Assembly: GCA_009746045.1 (NCBI GenBank)
Contig: RPFO01000072.1
Span: 1,101,330 to 1,165,329 of the forward strand
Reading direction: 5' to 3'
DNA: 64,000 nucleotides
DNA from: Mesostigma viride
Taxonomy: Eukaryota > Streptophyta > Mesostigmatophyceae > Mesostigmatales > Mesostigmataceae
The first letter of the stretch is position 1; each line of letters starts with the position of its first letter. Positions 21,330 through 31,269 of the stretch are shown here, piece by piece. Position numbers and translations under genes: made by a program. Below the pieces are notes generated by a model. The model made no database searches, was not told where the DNA came from, and saw nothing but the letters and a program-made list of their open reading frames with translations.

Positions 21330-22418
21330 TTAGTTAGTTAGTTAGTTGGATCCCACGCCACCACATGGGCAGCAGAGAGTCTATTGCGGCCGAGAGCAGG
21401 TAGGGAAGGCGTCCAGCTGACTGGGAAGCACGGACAAAGTTGCAAGTAGCGGCCACCGTGCAAGAGTGGGCAGCATATCCAACATGACTAAAAAGAGACT
21501 TGCTTGGCAACGGCTACTCCTCAGCCATGAGAAGCCACCTAACTCCATACACGGAACACAGACGAGCATTCCCGTAGTTCACTAGGCATCATGCTTTGCT
21601 CCGTTGCTCCGCTTCCCCCAAAGTATCCACTAAAAATAAGCGAAACATTTACCTATGTCAGGAGGTCCCCGAGTATGACCAACGCATGCCCAAGTCATGA
21701 ATATTTACTAGGCACATAAGACAATAGCAGTCATTCGCCAATGCCCAAGACTAGATATGCTCCTATTCAAAGCTCCTAGTAGGATTTGGGGCGGTACCTG
21801 GCACTAGCAGAACAACCCGGTGCCGGTACCCGGTATTGTTACTAACCATGCTGGTACCATGTATGTAGGGCTTCATTACCGGGGTACCGCTACCGGGCTG
21901 GCCATCTCGGATATCTCGTCACACTCGGGACCCAGAATCGGTGACCAGCCCGGCGGCCCCGCAGGCGAGACTGACCGTCTTGAACACGAACAAGTGCTGA
22001 GTGCCGAGTGCCGAGTCGCCCGAGTTGCCACTTACTATGCTAAAGCAAATTTTCTTGGCTAGGAGGGTAGTAGCCGCAAAGCAAAAGCTGCTGCACTGCC
22101 TGGCATGCCTCTTGATGCTGGCGTTTGTATCCGCTCTCGGCCGGCTGACTTGTGTGTGGCTCTGCGCTGGGGCTTTCCAGCGGGTAACGGTACCGAGCGA
22201 CCAACTTTGGGTACCGTGCAGAACCCTAGCTCCATTTCATCCCTGGGATCCAGTAGATGACCAGGCAATCAACTAGCCGTCACCCACCAGTTCCACACAA
22301 CCAGCCGTCACCTAGTTCCACACAAGCAGCCGTCACCCAGTTCCACATCCTGGGGCTGCCTCTGCCAGCATCACAAATTGGATTCATGAGGCGGCATCTT
22401 CTGTCCCCTGCCACCCAC
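21330..22418. other. Mostly non-coding; possible small minus-strand exon
   Basis: A (TTAG)n stub lies at about 21326-21350. Minus-strand AGRLPYLLSAAIDSLLPM (about 21416-21363), preceded by CTTCCCAG, may be an exon. A GGTACC-rich stretch lies at 21790-21900. Nothing else supported. Confidence 0.25.
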
Positions 22419-22561
22419 CTTGTCCCTGGTTGCACATGCCGCGGCGATCTGCTGGGGGCCGCCATGGTGGACAAGTTGATGGGAGCGCTGCCCTTGTCCG
22501 TGCTGGCTTCCCCAGGTACGTACGACCGCACGCCCAAGAGGGCGCCCGCGAACATCCATCT
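22419..22561 (-). CDS. Candidate internal exon of an unknown minus-strand gene
   Basis: A 143-nt block between a good acceptor (GTCACCAG) and a good donor (ACAAG|GTGGGT). All three frames are open, so the protein cannot be fixed; one frame reads GVRSYVPGEASTDKGSAPIN, another VHHGGPQQIAAACATRDK. The neighbouring exons are not found. Confidence 0.35.
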
Positions 22562-22794
22562 CTGGTGACGTGTGACAGATGAGGGTCGCAATCAGCGGGC
22601 GGAGGCAACAAGGGAGGAGTGGCAGGGAAGGGCAGAAGTTAGTCAACAAAGCATCGGTCATCCAAGACACAGATTGCCGCTGGAAGGGCCGTCAGAAGGA
22701 CCGGACGAGGGACAGGGAAGCAAAAGAAGAGGGATCTTGTCAGTGTAGATATGGGTAAGGCATACACCTGGCATGTGTGCCGATGGAGGCCCAG

Positions 22795-23120
22795 TTGTTT
22801 ATTGGGAAGGAAGTGGACTAAATATTTTATGGGAAGGAAGTGGACTAGTTTTAGAATGGGAAGGAAGTGGACTTGTTAATTTTATGGGAAGGAAGTGGAC
22901 TAGTTGTTTATTGGGAAGGAAGTGGACTTGTTAATTTATTGGGAAGGAAGTGGACTTGTTAATTTATTTGGAGGGAAGTGGACTTGTTAATTTATTGGGG
23001 CAGGAAGTGGACTTGTTGTTTAATGGGAGGGAAGCGGACTAGTTGTTTAATGAGAAGGAAATGGACTAGTTCTTTGTTGGGAAGGAAGTGGACTAGTTGT
23101 TTAATGGGAAGGAAGTGAAC
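22795..23120. repeat. ~29-bp minisatellite, about 11 degenerate copies
   Basis: Units share GGGAAGGAAGTGGACT followed by variable TTGTTAATTTATT-like spacers. Confidence 0.85.
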
Positions 23121-23443
23121 CAGGCTGTCAAGCAAGGGACCATCTGAGATGGGTTGAGTATGCCCAGTAGACGGAGGCTCCTCTCACGGGAGACAGAGAG
23201 CACAAGGCCTCCCCGGGGAAAACGAGGTCGCCCAGTATAACAGCAGCAACAATCTCAGTCAGGCAGCAACAATCGGAACGCCCGGTCTGGCAGCAGCAAC
23301 TTCCTCATGTCCTCTAGTATACATCGTCATTCCTTGACACATCAACTTTTGGGGGGAGGGGGACGATGTAATGCATCATACCAAAAGACGCCTTATCCTC
23401 AAGGCTTTGTAAGGCATCTTGCACAGTTATCCTCTAGATGCCT

Positions 23444-24878
23444 TCACCTGAACCGCGGTTCGCCCACCTCTGGGTGCAGCGTGTGCATCACCAGCGTCCG
23501 CCGGTTGTTCTTGATGGCAGAAGACTGCTTCTGGCTACAGCTTGAGCACTGCGGGTAGTAGTACTGGGGGGTTGACCCCTTGCGCCGACCCATCACACCA
23601 GGCTTGAAGATGCCAGCAAACCGCTGCAGCGATGAGAAAAAGCCTGGTGTCTGTTTGGCGACCACTGTTTGGCCCGCCTCACCGCCTGGCGGCGTGGAAG
23701 CTGCGTTTGGCCGCAGGCGTTTCACCTTTGTCTTGGGCTTGGGTTTTCTACCGAGGGGCACTGCGGCCGAGCCAGCAGGCGTCGCTGTCGCTGTCGTGGA
23801 GACAGCCGAGGCGGAGGCCTTTTGGAATGCCAGGCTACGTTTCATCCAGTCAAACAGCTGGCCCCACCGCGAGGAGTGTCTCATGGCCAGCTCCGCGACA
23901 GCTTCCTGAGCCTCCGCTTGGGCGAGCCGCTGCTCCGCCTTGGTGCCGTGGACGACCCTATTTGGGGGCATGTGGTCGCCGATGCTGGGGAGAGGGAGGA
24001 GCGGGGAGGGGGGGAGGGAACATAGCGAATTTCCAAGGAGGGGTAGGTGTGAATAGGGGGGGTGGGGGGGGAGGGGAGGAAAGGGAGAAAAACTGACAGA
24101 CTTGGTGATGCATGCAAAAGCAAAGCAAAGCAAAGCCAGAAATGTATCGGGAAAACGGTGGCACCAGGAGACAAGAGCCAGGTTCTGAGAGGCAGTCATG
24201 ACAAATGGGTGATTCGTGTAGTTATACTCTTGGCTTGATGGACTGCCACATCATAGCGATCCAAGGCAATGAATGTTCATTTCGGCAGACGATCTGCCTA
24301 TGCTACTCAAAGGCGATTGCACTGTTGCACATCCATGTTCATCCGAAGTAGAACGCTTGTCATTGCTCTTCTCCTCCTATGTGCCATCTATACAATCATA
24401 ACACCTTTTGGCAGTTTGGGTAACATGGCGGGCCAGCCCACCATGACAAGTAGTGCGTAGTGAAGACCAGACTCACTCAGAAGGCACGTACGTGCACACC
24501 CCCAATCGGCTCCAACATTAAGCACACCTGCACAGACATGCCCATGTCCACGCAGACATGCCCATGTTCACACAGACATGCCCATGTTCCGTCCCCTGGC
24601 GGGCGATCACAGAGAGTGGGTGTGTGAGGTGAAACCAACATTATGCCGTGCAAAGTGCAGGGCACGATCCCCCACAGGCAGCTGCATCATGGATGCACAG
24701 ATTGTGACATAGCAACGAACTTGGCTCCCTGTCAGGCCACCCTCCCAGCGGCCACCGAGTTCCCAGCAAGCAGCCACTCACACGTCCCCCTTGCGTGTTC
24801 CACAGTGGTGGCAGCCATGCTGCCGGAACATGTCCTCCAGCCGGGCGCGCTTCGCGGAGTTGGCGTAGTCCTTGGTCG
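23444..24878 (-). CDS. HNH-like zinc protein, last two exons (IGDHMPPN motif)
   Basis: Exon 24878-24782 (acceptor CATTTCAG, donor ACGT|GTGAGT) encodes RARLEDMFRQHGCHHCGTRK. The last exon 23984-23444 (acceptor CTCCCCAG) joins in phase 2 and gives, across the junction, CGTRKGDVIGDHMPPNRVVH. After a variable Ala/Thr and basic linker (GRKPKPKTKVKR) comes QYYYPQCSSCSQKQSSAI and a short C-terminus. The spacing CxxC - DH-P-N - CxxC is that of a treble-clef HNH-type fold, with the His of DHMPPN in the catalytic position. I infer a divergent HNH-like domain; activity is not shown. The 797-bp intron is 23985-24781. Upstream exons are not identified. Confidence 0.65.
24530..24595. repeat. Short repeats of ACAGACATGCCCATGT type
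   Basis: Three to four 18-20-bp units, in an intron of the HNH-like gene or just beside it. Confidence 0.6.
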
Positions 24879-25099
24879 CTGAAATGCCAGCACATCGAGG
24901 CAGTGGTGGTGGCATCCCACGTGTGGGAGGTCGCACGCATGCATGCACCCGTTGCAGGTGTTGATAGAACGCGTCGCAGCGCAAGGTTGGTGGGCCATGG
25001 CACAACAGAGAGCAGGGGCCAGGGAGGAGGGAGCAAGACAAGGAGCAGGCTAGAGAGGACAGCGAGCATGTGCGCATCAACCAGGTAAAAAAGTACTTC

Positions 25100-26275
25100 A
25101 CCAAGGAACCCGCGCCTTTGGCCAGGGAGCCGAATGATGCTCACGTGGTCTTTGTAACAAGTCCTTTACCCTCACGCTGTCCTTCACTATGCCCTGTGCC
25201 ATGTCCTGTGCCATGTACTTCAGGCATGTTATTTGCACATATTATATTCTGATCTGACGACAATATTATTCGCATACTACTATGTTATTTGCACATGCTC
25301 TTCACGAGTATTATTTGCACGAGTGTTATTTGCACGTGCTCTTCATGAGTATTATTTACAGAAAAACTTTGTGCGTGTTATCTACTGCGCACGTGCTATC
25401 AGATCATGGATCCCGAACTCACCCTGTTCTGTATTTGAACATGTAAAAGGATCTAAACAAACCCCGTCGGAACGTACTCGTGATTCAGGGACGTGCTGGA
25501 TGTGGCATGTCCTGCCTGGCATGCAAAACATCGACCCTAATGTAAAAATAATGTAAAAAGTAGCACACTGCAGGCCACATCCACTTTACCCATGACATAA
25601 GCCATTAACAAAAACCGGTAACAATGTCCGGCTTTGGTGCGAGAAATCGAGTGAGTGCAGGTGGATGACGGTGATGTACCTGGGAGGCGCAGGGAGTCAT
25701 GCGAGAGTGCCCCAGGGACATGCAGCGCGCTCGGAAGGACGGAGGAGAATCTTCCACCTAGCGTCTGCCGCATTGCAAGAGCGAGGACACATTTTAAGAC
25801 ACATGTGCTTGAGAAACAGAGACAAAATATGAACAATGAAAATGTGATTCAGAAAGGGGGAAAAAAAAAGAATCAGGAGCAGAAATGCGCAAAAGGAGCA
25901 CGTAGGCCTTCAGCCAGCATGCGCCGAGTGGAAGGACAAAAGACGCGTTCCAGGAGCAATTCAATGGTACGGTAGCACAAGTCCGTCGAGAAAAAAGAAA
26001 CGTCTCAAGAAAGGAGAGGGTTCGAAGAGCATGCGTTAGTCCCAAACAATAAGTACATGTTTCGGTTACAGAAAACATTTTCTAAACACAAGAAAAATGA
26101 GGAACGTTCTAAGAATCAAATCCGGGAATCTGGACAGGTGCATGGGGCAGCCAACCCCCACGCATGTGCTGCCTGGGAACCAACGCTGCTCGCGTGTACG
26201 CATGAGGGCGCCATGCGTAATTCGCACCCACAGGGAGCAATGGAACGAACGCGCTTGGTGCGTGTCCATCGCCCA
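25100..26275. other. Region without a supported gene
   Basis: It holds degenerate TTATTTGCAC motifs (25220-25360) and an A/G-rich plus strand (25800-26100). No convincing coding sequence. Confidence 0.3.
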
Positions 26276-26276
26276 C

Positions 26277-26481
26277 CCACCCTACCTTAACACCCCACCA
26301 AAGACACCTTACCTTAACCCACCCTACCTTAACACCCCACCAAAGACACCTTACCTTAACCCACCCTACCTTAACACCCCACCAAAGACACCTTACCTTA
26401 ACCCACCCTACCTTAACACCCCACCAAAGACACCTTACCTTAACCCACCCTACCTTAACACCCCACCAAAGACACCTTACC
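26277..26481. repeat. 42-bp tandem repeat, five copies
   Basis: Near-identical units containing ACCCCACCAAAGACACC and TTACCTTAACCCACC. The 14-codon period keeps frames open; not thought to be coding. Confidence 0.9.
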
Positions 26482-26612
26482 ACGGACACCCACCTCACAC
26501 AACCTACATGACGTTCACCACCGACTTCAACCCATTCACTGTAAACACATCCCTTTCAACACCTCATCTGCTAGAGCACAACCCCAGCTCTCATAGTCGT
26601 TGACACCCAACC

Positions 26613-29602
26613 TCAAATAGCACACTCCAAAGACCACCCAGTACGGCACAAGCCCAGCTCTCATAGTCATCAGCACCCCACCTTGTGCAGCACACTCCAA
26701 AGACCACCCAGTACGGCACAAGCCCAGCTCTCATAGCCATCAGCACCCCACCTTGTGCAGCACACTCCAAAGACCACCCAGTACGGCACAAGCCCAGCTC
26801 TCATCAGCACCCCACCTTGTGCAGCACACTCCAGAGACCACCCAGTACGGCACAAGCCCAGCTCTCATCAGCACCCCACCTTGTGCAGCACACTCCAAAG
26901 TCCACCCAGTACGGCACAAGCCCAGCTCTCATCAGCACCCCACCTTGTGCAGCACACTCCAGAGACCACCCAGTACGGCACAAGCCCAGCTCTCATAAGC
27001 ACCCCACCTTGTGCAGCACACTCCAGAGACCACCCAGTACGGCACAAGCCCAGCTCTCATCAGCACCCCACCTTGTGCAGCACACTCCAAAGACCACCCA
27101 GTACGGCACAAGCCCAGCTCTCATCAGCACCCCACCTTGCGCAGCACACTCCAAAGACCACCCAGTACGGCACAAGCCCAGCTCTCATCAGCACCCCACC
27201 TTGTGCAGCACACTCCAGAGACCACCCAGTACGGCACAAGCCCAGCTCTCATCAGCAACCCACCTTGTGCAGCACACTCCAAAGACCACCCAGTACGGCA
27301 CAAGCCCAGCTCTCATCAGCACCCCACCTTGTGCAGCACACTCCAAAGACCACCCAGTACGGCACAAGCCCAGCTCTCATCAGCACCCCACCTTGTGCAG
27401 CACACTCCAAAGACCACCCAGTACGGCACAAGCCCAGCTCTCACAGTCATCAGCACCCCACCTTGTGCAGCACACTCCAGAGACCACCCAGTACGGCACA
27501 AGCCCAGCTCTCATCAGCACCCCACCTTGTGCAGCACACTCCAAAGTCCACCCAGTACGGCACAAGCCCAGCTCTCACAGTCATCAGCACCCCACCTTGT
27601 GCAGCACACTCCAAAGACCACCCAGTACGGCACAAGCCCAGCTCTCATCAGCACCCCACCTTGTGCAGCACACTCCAGAGACCACCCAGTACGGCACAAG
27701 CCCAGCTCTCATCAGCACCCCACCTTGCACAGCACACTCAAAAGACCACCCAGTACGGCACAAGCCCAGCTCTCATAGCCATCAGCACCCCACCTTGTGC
27801 AGCACACTCCAAAGACCACCCAGTACGGCACAAGCCCAGCTCTCATCAGCACCCCACCTTGTGCAGCACACTCCAAAGACCACCCAGTACGGCACAAGCC
27901 CAGCTCTCATCAGCACCCCACCTTGTGCAGCACACTCCAAAGACCACCCAGTACGGCACAAGCCCAGCTCTCATCAGCACCCCACCTTGTGCAGCACACT
28001 CCAAAGTCCACCCAGTACGGCACAAGCCCAGCTCTCACAGTCATCAGCACCCCACCTTGTGCAGCACACTCCAAAGACCACCCAGTACGGCACAAGCCCA
28101 GCTCTCATCAGCACCCCACCTTGTGCAGCACACTCCAAAGACCACCCAGTACGGCACAAGCCCAGCTCTCATCAGCACCCCACCTTGTGCAGCACACTCC
28201 AAAGACCACCCAGTACGGCACAAGCCCAGCTCTCATCAGCACCCCACCTTGTGCAGCACGCTCCAAAGACCACCCAGTACGGCACAAGCCCAGCTCTCAT
28301 CAGCACCCCACCTTGTGCAGCACACTCCAGAGACCACCCAGTACGGCACAAGCCCAGCTCTCACAGTCATCAGCACCCCACCTTGTGCAGCACACTCCAA
28401 AGACCACCCAGTACGGCGCAAGCCCAGCTCTCATCAGCACCCCACCTTGTGCAGCACACTCCAAAGACCACCCAGTACGGCACAAGCCCAGCTCTCACAG
28501 TCATCAGCACCCCACTTTGTGCAGCACACTCCAAAGTCCACCCAGTACGGCACAAGCCCAGCTCTCACAGTCATCAGCACCCCACCTTGTGCAGCACACT
28601 CCAAAGACCACCCAGTACGGCGCAAGCCCAGCTCTCATCAGCACCCCACCTTGTGCAGCACACTCCAAAGACCACCCAGTACGGCACAAGCCCAGCTCTC
28701 ACAGTCATCAGCACCCCACCTTGTGCAGCACACTCCAAAGACCACCCAGTACGGCGCAAGCCCAGCTCTCATCAGCACCCCACCTTGTGCAGCACACTCC
28801 AAAGACCACCCAGTACGGCACAAGCCCAGCTCTCACAGTCATCAGCACCCCACCTTGTGCAGCACACTCCAAAGACCACCCAGTACGGCACAAGCCCAGC
28901 TCTCATCAGCACCCCACCTTGTGCAGCACACTCCAAAGATCACCCAGTACGGCACAAGCCCAGCTCTCACAGTCATCAGCACCCCACCTTGTGCAGCACA
29001 CTCCAGAGACCACCCAGTACGGCACAAGCCCAGCTCTCATCAGCAACCCACCTTGTGCAGCACACTCCAAAGTCCACCCAGTACGGCACAAGCCCAGCTC
29101 TCACAGTCATCAGCACCCCACCTTGTGCAGCACACTCCAAAGACCACCCAGTACGGCACAAGCCCAGCTCTCATCAGCACCCCACCTTGTGCAGCACACT
29201 CCAAAGACCACCCAGTACGGCACAAGCCCAGCTCTCATCAGCACCCCACCTTGTGCAGCACACTCCAAAGACCACCCAGTACGGCACAAGCCCAGCTCTC
29301 ATCAGCACCCCACCTTGTGCAGCACACTCCAAAGACCACCCAGTACGGCACAAGCCCAGCTCTCACAGTCATCAGCACCCCACCTTGTGCAGCACACTCC
29401 AAAGACCACCCAGTACGGCACAAGCCCAGCTCTCACAGTCATCAGCACCCCACCTTGTGCAGCACACTCCAAAGACCACCCAGTACGGCACAAGCCCAGC
29501 TCTCATCAGCACCCCACCTTGTGCAGCACACTCCAAAGACCACCCAGTACGGCACAAGCCCAGCTCTCATAGTCATCAGCACCCCACTTTGTACAGCACA
29601 CT
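26613..29602. repeat. 64/70-bp minisatellite, about 45 copies
   Basis: Two unit lengths alternate; the 70-mer has an extra 6 bp (AGTCAT, with CAG variants) after CAGCTCTCA. Units contain CACCTTGTGCAGCACACTCC and CCACCCAGTACGGCACAAGC. Point variants (AAAGTCC, AGAGACC, GCGCAAG) recur at intervals, suggesting higher-order duplication. All plus frames are open because 64 and 70 are both 1 mod 3 and the unit lacks stops; the ~990-codon frames are artefacts. Confidence 0.95.
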
Positions 29603-29658
29603 GAAAGCCCCCAGCCACATGCTCGAAAAAGGAAACCCCGTAAGATAAGCCCCTACCA

Positions 29659-29907
29659 TTACAGCAAGCGCCCATATCGTCGCTTCATGCAACGCGCCGC
29701 CAGTACCTTGTGCGGCACGAGCCCATGTCGCTTCATGCAACGTGCTGCCAGTACCTTGTACAGCACGAGCCCGATGGCAGCGTCCACCAGCATTTGCTCG
29801 CGTGATGGAAGCCGCAGCCACACCGGGATGAGTGTCTTGCGCTCCGGTGGTGCACCCTGCTGCTTGGCGCCCACGTGGCGGTAACAGCGGCCCACCAAGT
29901 CCGAGGC
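29659..29907 (-). CDS. Unidentified exon
   Basis: Acceptor GCTGGGCAG precedes 29907. The frame reads SDLVGRCYRHVGAKQQGAPP and RKTLIPVWLRLPSREQMLVD, then IGLVLYK. A donor-like AAG|GTACTG lies at 29755; without splicing the frame runs through a 48-bp tandem duplication (KVLAARCMKR twice) to a stop at 29659. It may belong to the same minus-strand gene as 23444-24878, with the minisatellite in between, but that is inference. Confidence 0.45.
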   Translation of the reverse strand, partial: ASDLVGRCYRHVGAKQQGAPPERKTLIPVWLRLPSREQMLVDAAIGLVLYKVLAARCMKRHGLVPHKVLAARCMKRRYGRLL

Positions 29908-30224
29908 CTGCCCAGCGCCACAAGTCGCAAACGAGTGGCGCCACGGGGAGGCACCGGCCCAGGATATTAAACAATGCCACAGGAGATGCAACGATGCCAC
30001 AGTATATGCAACAACCGGGGCATGGGAAGCCAAGCAGTGCCGAGCGTGAGCAGCCATGCGCTTGGCACGCCATGGGACAACGGATACCATTACAACAGAA
30101 GTTGTGCACAAAACATTGCACACAAGACGATATTGACAGACCATGGCAGCAGATCATACGAATCTGACCTCCCAAAGGAGGGTCAACCTTCAGGGGGACA
30201 CTGGGGTCCATGCAACCCCATGAG

Positions 30225-30345
30225 AAGCCATGGCCTCCATCCCCACCTGCAGGCAGCGTCCCATGACCTCTGCCACATGGCCTCTATCCCCCCCCTGCAG
30301 GCAGCGTCCCATGACCTCTTCCTCCATGGCCTCTATCCCGCACAG
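30225..30345. repeat. ~48-bp tandem repeat, 2.5 copies
   Basis: ATGGCCTCTATCCC and CAGGCAGCGTCCCATGACC recur at 30230, 30277 and 30326. Confidence 0.75.
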
Positions 30346-30447
30346 CGGACAACGGGGTTTCAACCTCCAGCAGAAAATGGAGTTTCAATCGTGATGACCC
30401 TAGCGCACTGTACACAGCAAACTGAGCATCGACGGATAAATGACACT

Positions 30448-30536
30448 GCTCATTTACATTCTATTTATTGTGCATTTACATTCTATTTATTGTGCATTTA
30501 CATTCTATTTATTGTGCATTTACATTCTATTTAGTC
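30448..30536. repeat. 22-bp tandem repeat, four copies
   Basis: Units of TTACATTCTATTTATTGTG type, AT-rich, period 22. Confidence 0.9.
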
Positions 30537-30778
30537 AACAGTCACAAAACGTCAGCAAACATAAAGACGTTGCAGGGGACAGCATTGCCCCCTGCAAAGA
30601 TGTACGTTGACGGGCGTGGCATGGCCGGGGCCCTCTCAAGTGGCACTCTCTCACGGCCCGCGGGCAAAGGATAGCCCAGCATCACATTATCAGATAGCCC
30701 GGTGTCAGCCAATCGGAAAGCCATCCCGCGGCGGTCTGCAAGTTACCTTGGCTGTCTGTACTTACGTTGGGTTTTCGC

Positions 30779-30888
30779 TAGTACAGCCATCAGCCTTAAG
30801 TTGGGTTCGCCATGCAGCCAACTGCGACCCAACTTAAGGCGTGAACCCAACTTAAGCAACCCAACTTAAGGCGTGAATGACTGTACTA
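30779..30888. mobile_element. Tc1/mariner-like MITE, about 106 bp between TA dinucleotides
   Basis: The left end TA-GTACAGCCATCAGCC and right end GGCGTGAATGACTGTAC-TA form imperfect terminal inverted repeats, continued inward by CCTTAAGTTGGGTT against AACCCAACTTAAGG. The flanking TA on each side fits a TA target duplication. No coding capacity. Confidence 0.65.
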
Positions 30889-31115
30889 AAGAACCATCAT
30901 CAAGGACCACATCTTCTGCTGCAAATTAGGAGTGAGACGCACGGCTTCGCCCGCACCCACGTGGGAACCTACGCAGCATGTGCCATTGTCATGTGCCATC
31001 CACATGCACATGCTGGCATGGGGCCTATCCTGCCATGAACCCAGGCCTGGACAAGAAGGTAGACATTAAGAGATCCGAAAGAGACCATCCGGCGAGCAAG
31101 ACCCGCAAGTCCCGC

Positions 31116-31226
31116 CTACCGCCTCACCACGCCGGCGGAGACGGATGCCAGCGCTACCCCCGCGAACCCGATGGCGGGCGCCAGTAGCGGCACGGCGCAA
31201 GAGATCCTGAGAGCAAGCCCGGCGCG
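31116..31226 (-). CDS. Possible terminal exon with a membrane segment
   Basis: Directly after the 8-bp array (minus strand) comes the acceptor CATCCCCCCAG, then 36 codons to TAG at 31116. The peptide includes AVPLLAPAIGFAGVALASVS, a likely transmembrane helix, and ends VVRR. The entry phase is 0. Its upstream partner would lie beyond the 17-kb array; the frame at 48910 is a candidate. Unproven. Confidence 0.35.
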   Translation of the reverse strand, partial: RAGLALRISCAVPLLAPAIGFAGVALASVSAGVVRR

Positions 31227-31269
31227 CTGGGGGGGATGCGGTCACGGCGCGCATGCACACACAGCGATG

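Noticed and set aside
24641-25144. 167-codon minus-strand frame
   Set aside because: A different frame in the same place has the CHHCGT exon with matching splice sites and phase; this one is its shadow.
26685-29648. Frames of 590-990 codons over the 64/70-bp minisatellite and many ~61-codon minus frames
   Set aside because: Repeat artefacts: all plus frames open, minus frames regularly broken, no non-repeat protein part.
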